Positions 6,133-17,454 of a stretch of 17,454 nucleotides of DNA are shown here, piece after piece. The translations under genes were made by a program, and so were the position numbers. The DNA is taken from assembly GCA_018609925.1 (NCBI GenBank), contig JAHEOG010000037.1, forward strand, positions 1 through 17,454, written 5' to 3'. This DNA comes from Gammaproteobacteria bacterium. Lineage in GTDB: Bacteria > Pseudomonadota > Gammaproteobacteria > Thiohalorhabdales > Thiohalorhabdaceae. The number at the start of each line of letters is the position of its first letter. The stretch's first letter is position 1. Below the pieces are notes generated by a model. The model was not told where the DNA came from. It searched no databases and was given only the letters and a program-made list of their open reading frames with translations.

Positions 6133-7611
6133 TCAGTCGGCCACCTCGCGGATGCTGCGCTGCACCCGCTCCCTCATGAGGTAGCGGTGGGCGCCCTCGG
6201 CGGCCTGGCGGCCGTCGTGGATGGCCCAGACGATGAGGCTGGCGCCGCGGTACATGTCCCCGGAGGAGAACACCCCTTCCACGTTGGTCATGCGGGTGCC
6301 GGGATCTGCCGTGGCGTTACCCCGTTCGTCGGGGGTGACCCCGAGATCCTCCAGGAGCGGATCGGAGTAGGGCCCGGCGAAGCCGATGGCGATGAGCACC
6401 AGCTCCACGTCGAGGTCGACATCGCCGCCGGGCTCCTCGATCAGCTCGCGGGTGCCGTCGGGCCGGCGCTGGGCCGATTTGACCGTAATGCAGTTGGCCT
6501 GGGCCACGTGGCCGCTGTTGTCGCCGGTGAAGGACTTCACGTAGAGCCGCCACAGGCGCTCGCAGCCCTCGTCGTGGGCGGCGGAGTCCATGCGCTTGTA
6601 GGGCCATTCGGGCCAGGGGGTCTGGTCCGAGCGCTCGTGCGGCGGCTCGGGGTGGATGTTGAGCTGGCGGATGCTGGCGGCGCCCTGGCGGATCGCGGTG
6701 CCGACGCAGTCGGCGCCGGTATCGCCGCCGCCGAGGACCAGCACGTTCTTGCCCTCGGCGGTGATCCGCTGCTCGTTCGGGCCCAAAAAGTCGCCGGCGT
6801 TGAGCCGGTTCTGCTGGACCAGGTAGGGCATGGCGAAGTGGATGCCGGCCAGGTCCCGGCCCGGCACCTCGTGGTCGCGGGGCTTCTCGGCGCCGCCGGC
6901 GAGGATCACCGCGTCGTACTGCCCCCGCAGCTCGTCGGCGGTGACGTCCCGGCCCACGTCGACGCCGGTCTGGAATTGCACGCCTTCGGCTTCCATCTGC
7001 TCCAGGCGCCGATCGACCCGGAACTTGGCCATCTTGAAATCGGGGATGCCGTAGCGCAGCAGGCCGCCGATGCGGTCGTTCTTCTCGAAGACCACGACCT
7101 CGTGGCCCCAGCGGGCGAGCTGCTGGGCGGCGGCCAGCCCCGCCGGGCCCGAGCCCACCACGGCCACCCGGAATCCGGTGGCCGGCTCGGGGGACAGGGG
7201 GTGCACCCAGTCCTCCTGGAAGCCCCGCTCGATGATCTGGCGCTCGATGTTCTTGATGGTGACCGGGGCGTCCTCGACCAAGTCGAGGGTACAGGCGCTC
7301 TCGCACGGGGCGGGGCAGAGCCAGCCCGTGAACTCGGGGAAGTTGTTGGTCTCGTGGAGGCGCTCCAGGGCCTCGTGCCACTGCCCGATGTAGACTAGGT
7401 TGTTCCACTCCGGGATGAGGTTGTCCACGGGGCAGCCGGTGTCCGTCTGGCAATAGGGGATGGCGCAGTCCATGCAGCGCGCGCCCTGGATGCCCAGCTC
7501 CTCATCGGAGTGGTCCTGGTAGAGCTCCTGGTAGTCGTAGCGACGCACCTCCACGGGGCGCAGCGGGGCGCCCTTGCGGGGGAACTTCATGAAGCCGTCG
7601 ATCTGACCCAC
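6133..7611 (-). CDS. gltD: Glutamate synthase (NADPH) small subunit
   Basis: Beta subunit of NADPH-GOGAT, 492 residues. It takes electrons from NADPH via FAD and passes them through iron-sulfur clusters to GltB. Cysteines for the two [4Fe-4S] clusters are at 46, 49, 54 and 60 (CMDCAIPYCQTDTGC) and at 99, 103 and 107 (CPAPCESAC). The FAD dinucleotide fold is VVGSGPAG (151-158) and the NADPH fold is LGGGDTGADCVG (293-304). The C-terminus has ATADPGTRMTNVEGVFSSGDMYRGASLIVWAIHDGRQAA, a normal flavin-domain ending. The start is GTG 7611 with a perfect GGAGGA Shine-Dalgarno; the next Met (residue 8) would lack one. It follows gltB by 27 nt in the same operon and ends 22 bp from the rsmI stop. The large antisense open frames over it are codon-bias artefacts. 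Confidence 0.98.
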   Translation of the reverse strand: MGQIDGFMKFPRKGAPLRPVEVRRYDYQELYQDHSDEELGIQGARCMDCAIPYCQTDTGCPVDNLIPEWNNLVYIGQWHEALERLHETNNFPEFTGWLCPAPCESACTLDLVEDAPVTIKNIERQIIERGFQEDWVHPLSPEPATGFRVAVVGSGPAGLAAAQQLARWGHEVVVFEKNDRIGGLLRYGIPDFKMAKFRVDRRLEQMEAEGVQFQTGVDVGRDVTADELRGQYDAVILAGGAEKPRDHEVPGRDLAGIHFAMPYLVQQNRLNAGDFLGPNEQRITAEGKNVLVLGGGDTGADCVGTAIRQGAASIRQLNIHPEPPHERSDQTPWPEWPYKRMDSAAHDEGCERLWRLYVKSFTGDNSGHVAQANCITVKSAQRRPDGTRELIEEPGGDVDLDVELVLIAIGFAGPYSDPLLEDLGVTPDERGNATADPGTRMTNVEGVFSSGDMYRGASLIVWAIHDGRQAAEGAHRYLMRERVQRSIREVAD

Positions 7612-7638
7612 TGTTTCCTCCGTAAGGCCCAGAGCCGG

Positions 7639-12303
<4,665 letters not shown>

Positions 12304-12474
12304 GTGTCGATATCTCCGCGATGGTCCCGGCCCGGAAGGGCTCGGGAGGGCCGGTTCCCCCGGCCGGGCGAAGGTGCTCGGAGCTGCCGGGAAACGGGCG
12401 AGGCGATCGTGGGGGTCCAGCCCCGTGGCCAAGGCACCGGAATCCAGCATGTGGGACAAAAGCCGAGCCTGAAA

Positions 12475-12503
12475 AGGCTAGCGCGTTCCTCCGAACGCGA
12501 CAA
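12475..12503 (-). promoter_or_regulatory. Candidate gltBD promoter with inverted repeat in the spacer
   Basis: On the minus strand TTGTCG (12503-12498), a 17-nt spacer and TAGCCT (12480-12475) form a weak sigma-70-like pair. It would start transcription near 12468 and give a leader of about 165 nt. The spacer is almost filled by the perfect dyad CGCGTTC-GGAG-GAACGCG (12482-12499), which suggests an operator. The -10 match is poor, so this is tentative. Confidence 0.3.
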
Positions 12504-12551
12504 CCCGCCCATCCCCGCCGACCCGCCATGCCGTGACCCCTCCCTTGGAGT

Positions 12552-12611
12552 CTCGGCCGAGCCAGGGGTTCATCGGGGTTCGGTCCGGGCCGGTTCTTTG
12601 TCTCGCGCGAG
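12552..12611. repeat. Pair of 10-bp palindromes, possible operator sites
   Basis: GTCTCGGCCGAGCC and GTCTCGCGCGAGGC share the frame GTCTCG..CGAG; the palindromic cores start exactly 50 bp apart, at 12552 and 12602. They lie between the gltB and clpB promoters. This is a pattern seen in sequence only; no binding protein can be assigned. Confidence 0.35.
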
Positions 12612-12632
12612 GCCCGGTTCGTTTCCCTTTGG

Positions 12633-12659
12633 TTGAAAAACCCGTCCGCGTCCCCATTT
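12633..12659 (+). promoter_or_regulatory. Heat-shock (sigma-32/RpoH) promoter of clpB
   Basis: TTGAAA (12633-12638), a 13-nt spacer and CCCCATTT (12652-12659) match the RpoH consensus (CTTGAAA, 11-15 nt, CCCCATnT) almost base for base, missing only the leading C. Transcription should start near 12665, leaving a leader of about 129 nt before the clpB ATG. Control of clpB by RpoH is established in E. coli. Confidence 0.88.
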
Positions 12660-12678
12660 AGGGGATAGAGCCGCTTCC

Positions 12679-12767
12679 CCCGACCGGGCAGGCCCGTGGC
12701 GGTCGGGAGAGGGTCGGAATGGGCCGTCCATTCCCGCCTTCTCCCTTCGGCTCCGGCCTGAAGGCGG
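12679..12767 (+). promoter_or_regulatory. Structured 5' leader of clpB (three stem-loops)
   Basis: Perfect inverted repeats lie at 12679-12686/12700-12707 (CCCGACCG with CGGTCGGG), 12716-12722/12728-12734 (GGAATGG with CCATTCC) and 12734-12740/12761-12767 (CCGCCTT with AAGGCGG). GCTCCG at 12750-12755 could also pair with CGGAGT (12783-12788), which covers the clpB Shine-Dalgarno. The pairings are seen in sequence; a regulatory role such as temperature sensing is inference. Confidence 0.35.
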
Positions 12768-12793
12768 CCCCGAGAAGCCAAGCGGAGTGCCCC

Positions 12794-15391
<2,598 letters not shown>

Positions 15392-15423
15392 TGGTGGTGG
15401 CTCAGCGCCCGTCGACGCAGAAG

Positions 15424-15454
15424 GGCCGCGCCGGAACCGGCGCGGCCTTTTTTT
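15424..15454 (+). terminator. Intrinsic terminator of clpB
   Basis: An 11-bp perfect G+C stem (GGCCGCGCCGG at 15424-15434, CCGGCGCGGCC at 15437-15447) is followed at once by seven T (15448-15454), 32 bp after the clpB stop. Folding would open the innermost pair to give a 4-nt loop. Confidence 0.95.
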
Positions 15455-15463
15455 GCTTATCCG

Positions 15464-15545
15464 GTCATCGCGAGGAGCGAAGCGACGAAGCGATCTCCCC
15501 GAGGAGCCCGCATTTGGGAGATTCCTTCGCTGTGCTCGCAATGAC
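15464..15545. repeat. Dispersed palindromic repeat, copy 2
   Basis: An 82-bp element runs from GTCATCGCGAGGAGCGAAGC to GCTGTGCTCGCAATGAC; its ends and inner arms (GCGATCTCCCC against GGGAGATTCC) are complementary. Same family as 2021-2105. It begins 9 bp after the clpB terminator. Confidence 0.85.
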
Positions 15546-15561
15546 AGCCAGGGAAAGGGGT

Positions 15562-15703
15562 GTCATTGCGAGGACTCGCCAGAATCCGAAGCAATCTCCC
15601 TGAAGGGCGCTTTCGCCAGATCCCCCGCTTGGCAGGGTACGACCCCTGTCTTGGTCGGATTCCTTCGCAGCCCGTTTCGCTCGCGGCCTCGGGTCGCAAT
15701 GAC
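15562..15703. repeat. Dispersed palindromic repeat, copy 3 (expanded, 142 bp)
   Basis: Ends are GTCATTGCGAGGA and TCGCAATGAC, as in the shorter copies, with GAAGCAATCTCCC and GGATTCCTTCGC as inner arms. The centre is about 60 bp longer than in the other two copies. It lies head to tail with copy 2, 16 bp away, in the convergent gap between clpB and folD. Short minus-strand open frames across both copies are by-products of the repeat. Confidence 0.8.
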
Positions 15704-15756
15704 GACTATCATCCCGAGGAGGCGTCATCCGACAAAGGGATCCCCCACGGGAACCC

Positions 15757-16614
15757 CTACGTAGACGGATCGTGGCCCTCGCAGGCCTGCAGGGTGTTCT
15801 GCAGCAGGGTCGCCACGGTGAGGGGGCCGACGCCGCCGGGCACAGGAGTGATCCAGCTCGCCCGCTGGCAGGCGTCCTCGAATTCGACGTCGCCCACCAG
15901 ACGGTTGTCCGGGAGCCGGTTCATGCCAACGTCCACCACGACGGCCCCTTCGCGGATCCAGTCGCCGGGGATCAGTCCGGGCCGTCCCACAGCCACCACC
16001 AGCAGCTCGGAACGGCGAACGTAGGGCTCCAGGTCCCCCGTGAAGCGATGGCAGACGGTCACCGTAGCCCCGGCCAGGAGCAGCTCCAGGGCCATGGGTC
16101 GGCCGACGTGGTTGGAGGCCCCTACCATCACGGTCTCCTTGCCCTTGAGGTCGATCCCGTAGGACTCAAGCAGGGTGATCACCCCGCGCGGGGTGCAGGA
16201 CCGTAATACCGGCGCGCGTTGGGCGAGGCGGCCCAGGTTGTAGGGATGGAAACCGTCGGCGTCCTTGCCGGTGTCGACCGCCTCGATGACGGCGAAGGAA
16301 TCGATATGCTCGGGCAGGGGAAGCTGGACCAGGATGCCGTCCACCTCCGGATCGGCGTTGAGCTCCGCGATCACCGCCAGGAGCTCCTCCTGGCTGACGC
16401 TTTCCGGGAGATCGTAGGCAAAGGAGCGGATCCCGGTTCGTTCGCAGGCCGCCCGCTTGTTGCGGACGTAGATCTGGGAAGCCGGATCCGATCCCACCAG
16501 GACCACCGCCAGGCCCGGCGGCCGGTAGCCGCGGTGCACCCGCTCGCCGATGACGGCCGCCAGCTCCTCCCGGATATTGGCGGCGACGGCCTTGCCGTCG
16601 AGGATCTGGGCCAC
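15757..16614 (-). CDS. folD: Bifunctional methylene-THF dehydrogenase / methenyl-THF cyclohydrolase
   Basis: Cytosolic enzyme of one-carbon metabolism that interconverts 5,10-methylene-, methenyl- and 10-formyl-tetrahydrofolate with NADP; 285 residues. Family motifs: SQIYVRNKRAACERTGI (catalytic Tyr and Lys in YxxxK), DGILVQLPLPEHI, the KDADGFHPYNLGRL signature, SCTPRGVITLLE, the NADP-binding GASNHVGRPMALELLLAGATVTVCHRFT, and ITPVPGGVGPLTVATLLQNTLQA. The usual PCTP reads SCTP here, a mild change. The GTG start at 16614 follows purine-rich AAGGAACGGAAG; no ATG is near and the N-terminus is full length. It is convergent with clpB across a repeat-filled gap and divergent from the tRNA cluster. 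No strong -35/-10 pair was found for folD itself. Confidence 0.97.
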   Translation of the reverse strand: MAQILDGKAVAANIREELAAVIGERVHRGYRPPGLAVVLVGSDPASQIYVRNKRAACERTGIRSFAYDLPESVSQEELLAVIAELNADPEVDGILVQLPLPEHIDSFAVIEAVDTGKDADGFHPYNLGRLAQRAPVLRSCTPRGVITLLESYGIDLKGKETVMVGASNHVGRPMALELLLAGATVTVCHRFTGDLEPYVRRSELLVVAVGRPGLIPGDWIREGAVVVDVGMNRLPDNRLVGDVEFEDACQRASWITPVPGGVGPLTVATLLQNTLQACEGHDPST

Positions 16615-16834
16615 CTTCCGTTCCTTCCTGGGGACATCCTGGGCGGGTCGGACCAGAGGCCGGAGCTAAGGGGAACAGCGAGCCCGGCAGGAGCCGAAAG
16701 ATGTTGCCACGGAAGGGGAAGCTGCGCAAAGCCGCGGATTGACGGGCAAAAACCGGCGGGAGTAAGATTGGGCGCCAGTGGGGGGGACCTGTTGCTTCCC
16801 GACCGGAACCGGGATCGACCGGATTTCTTTGCAT
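16615..16834. other. folD / tRNA divergent intergenic region
   Basis: No gene is visible here. It contains the probable tRNA-operon promoter (16739-16768). From about 16811 to 16834 it holds a sequence resembling the A+T-richer tail of the 55-bp repeat that follows (GGGATCGACC then GGATTTCTTTGCAT), that is, a degraded half unit. Confidence 0.6.
16739..16768 (+). promoter_or_regulatory. Probable sigma-70 promoter of the tRNA cluster
   Basis: TTGACG (16739-16744), an 18-nt spacer and TAAGAT (16763-16768) are followed by TGGGCGCC. Such a G+C-rich discriminator is typical of stable-RNA promoters under stringent (ppGpp) control. Transcription would begin near 16775 and pass through the 55-bp repeat array before tRNA-Pro. 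Confidence 0.55.
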
Positions 16835-17109
16835 GCCGGGGTGCCCGCTCTTCAGCGCGCCCCCGGATCATTTAAATTGGCGACACTGAGCCGGGGTGCC
16901 CGCTCTTCAGCGCGCCCCCGAACCGATTAGATTGACGAAACTTTGCCGGGGTTGACGCTGACGCGCCGCCCCGTAACCGTTTAAATTGACTTTACTTTGT
17001 CGGGGTGCGCGCCCTGCGGCGCGCCCCCCGGGTCGATTTAACTGACTGTACTTTGCCGGGGTGCCCGCCCTTCGGCGCGCCCCCGGGACGATTAATTCGG
17101 CGATACTTA
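16835..17109. repeat. Five tandem 55-bp hairpin repeats ahead of tRNA-Pro
   Basis: Copies start at 16835, 16890, 16945, 16999 and 17055 (54-56 bp each). Each has a G+C-rich hairpin of about 30 bp (begins GCCGGGGTG, ends near CGCGCCCCCGG) and a tail of about 24 bp close to CGATTTAAATTGAC-GATACTTTG. Copies 1 and 2 share the whole hairpin arm; copy 3 is the most diverged. The next start in phase is 17110, where GCCGGGGTG is read once more, now forming the first bases of tRNA-Pro. No T tract follows the hairpins, so they are not ordinary terminators, and the tails are homologous, so it is not a CRISPR. Confidence 0.88.
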
Positions 17110-17111
17110 GC

Positions 17112-17188
17112 CGGGGTGTGGCGCAGCCTGGTAGCGCACCTGCTTTGGGAGCAGGATGTCGGAGGTTCAAATCCTCTCACCCCGACCA
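17112..17188 (+). tRNA. tRNA-Pro (anticodon UGG)
   Basis: 77-nt cloverleaf. Acceptor CGGGGTG pairs with CACCCCG, anticodon arm CCTGC-TTTGGGA-GCAGG gives UGG, and the T arm has GGTTCAAATCC. Discriminator A and an encoded CCA end at 17188. Its first bases continue the phase of the 55-bp repeat array. Confidence 0.98.
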
Positions 17189-17231
17189 TCCCCCGAGCGG
17201 GTCGGGGCCACCCTGCGAAGCCGTTTACCGG

Positions 17232-17308
17232 GCGCCTGTAGCTCAACCGGATAGAGCAGCGGCCTTCTAAGCCGCAGGTTGTGGGTTCAAGTCCCGCCGG
17301 GCGCACCA
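17232..17308 (+). tRNA. tRNA-Arg (anticodon UCU)
   Basis: 77-nt cloverleaf. Acceptor GCGCCTG pairs with CGGGCGC (one G-U), anticodon loop CTTCTAA gives UCU, T arm GGGTTCAAGTCCC, encoded CCA. It lies 43 nt after tRNA-Pro, probably in the same transcript. Confidence 0.98.
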
Positions 17309-17384
17309 AGTGCGGCGGCGGGTCCGGATGGGCCGCCCCGCAATGGTTGGTTTTTACCCGACCTCGGAGCACCGAGCAGACCTT

Positions 17385-17454
<70 letters not shown>

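Larger units (their letters stand above)
12304..12793. other. Divergent gltB-clpB intergenic regulatory region
   Basis: This 490-bp stretch has no convincing gene. It holds the candidate gltB promoter with a dyad (12475-12503), two 10-bp palindromes whose starts are 50 bp apart (CTCGGCCGAG at 12552-12561, CTCGCGCGAG at 12602-12611), the clpB heat-shock promoter (12633-12659) and a structured clpB leader. A G+C hairpin (GGCCGG at 12349-12354 with CCGGCC at 12360-12365) lies in the gltB leader. No sigma-54 GG-N10-GC promoter was evident for gltB. Confidence 0.7.

Noticed and set aside
6102..6134. Inverted repeat GAGGCTT / AAGGCCTC over the rsmI and gltD stop codons as a bidirectional terminator
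   Set aside because: The stem needs a bulge, the loop is 18 nt and there is no T tract on either strand.
12304..12459. 52-codon upstream extension of gltB
   Set aside because: No similarity to the family; the nucleophile Cys would be placed too deep, and ATG 12303 has a ribosome site.
15457..15764. Short open frames in the clpB-folD gap (CHCEHSE- and SLLAMTG-like peptides)
   Set aside because: Translations of the palindromic repeat, often misannotated as proteins; no ribosome sites or coding character.
16835..17109. CRISPR array
   Set aside because: Adjacent units are homologous over their whole length, so there are no unique spacers, and no cas genes are present.
16835..17109. Array of tandem promoters for the tRNA operon
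   Set aside because: TTGAC occurs in some tails, but the position 17-18 bp downstream is in the G+C hairpin with no -10; a -10-like GATACT before the tRNA would start transcription inside the mature tRNA.
16907..17372. Minus-strand open frames across the tRNA cluster (with GFEPPTSCSQSRC- and GLEPTTCGLEGRC-like peptides)
   Set aside because: These are well-known false proteins made by translating the antisense strand of tRNA genes.

Overview
The window is G+C-rich chromosomal DNA (about two thirds G+C by eye) of ordinary bacterial housekeeping type. Gene order and protein sequences point to a gammaproteobacterium. The divergent rsmI / lpoA-yraN-gmhA(diaA) block has the order known from Escherichia coli and Pseudomonas aeruginosa, and GltB, GltD, ClpB and FolD all read as typical proteobacterial proteins. 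A halophilic or sulfur-oxidising Chromatiales-like lineage is possible, but I cannot fix the taxon from the sequence. No phage, transposase, plasmid, CRISPR or toxin-antitoxin gene is visible.

Layout. Positions 1-562 (-) hold the first half of a PLP aminotransferase cut by the window edge. It diverges from a CCA-adding/poly(A)-polymerase-family nucleotidyltransferase (627-1943, +). A 260-bp convergent gap carries a hairpin, a palindromic dispersed repeat and a likely terminator. The tightly packed minus-strand operon lpoA-yraN-gmhA (5216 to 2205) follows, with rsmI (5259-6110, +) diverging from it across 42 bp. The glutamate synthase operon gltB-gltD (12303 to 6133, -) fills the middle. It diverges from the disaggregase gene clpB (12794-15391, +) across a 490-bp regulatory region that includes a near-consensus heat-shock (sigma-32) promoter. 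After clpB come a strong intrinsic terminator and two more copies of the palindromic repeat, then folD (16614 to 15757, -). Finally, a strong promoter diverging from folD leads through an array of five 55-bp tandem repeats into a tRNA cluster: Pro(UGG), Arg(UCU) and Lys(CUU), the last cut by the window end.

The genes cover separate core tasks: tRNA 3'-end maturation and tRNA supply, peptidoglycan-synthase activation (LpoA), heptose or replication-initiation control (GmhA/DiaA), 16S rRNA methylation (RsmI), ammonia assimilation (GltBD), protein disaggregation (ClpB) and one-carbon metabolism (FolD).

The least ordinary element is the tandem array upstream of tRNA-Pro. Its 55-bp period runs in phase with the 5' end of the tRNA gene, so the tRNA begins exactly where a sixth repeat would. 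Other points worth checking are the repeat elements confined to the two convergent junctions with longer gaps, a nucleotidyltransferase that has lost the HD dyad, a DiaA-position SIS protein that keeps the GmhA catalytic residues, and a structured 5' leader on clpB.
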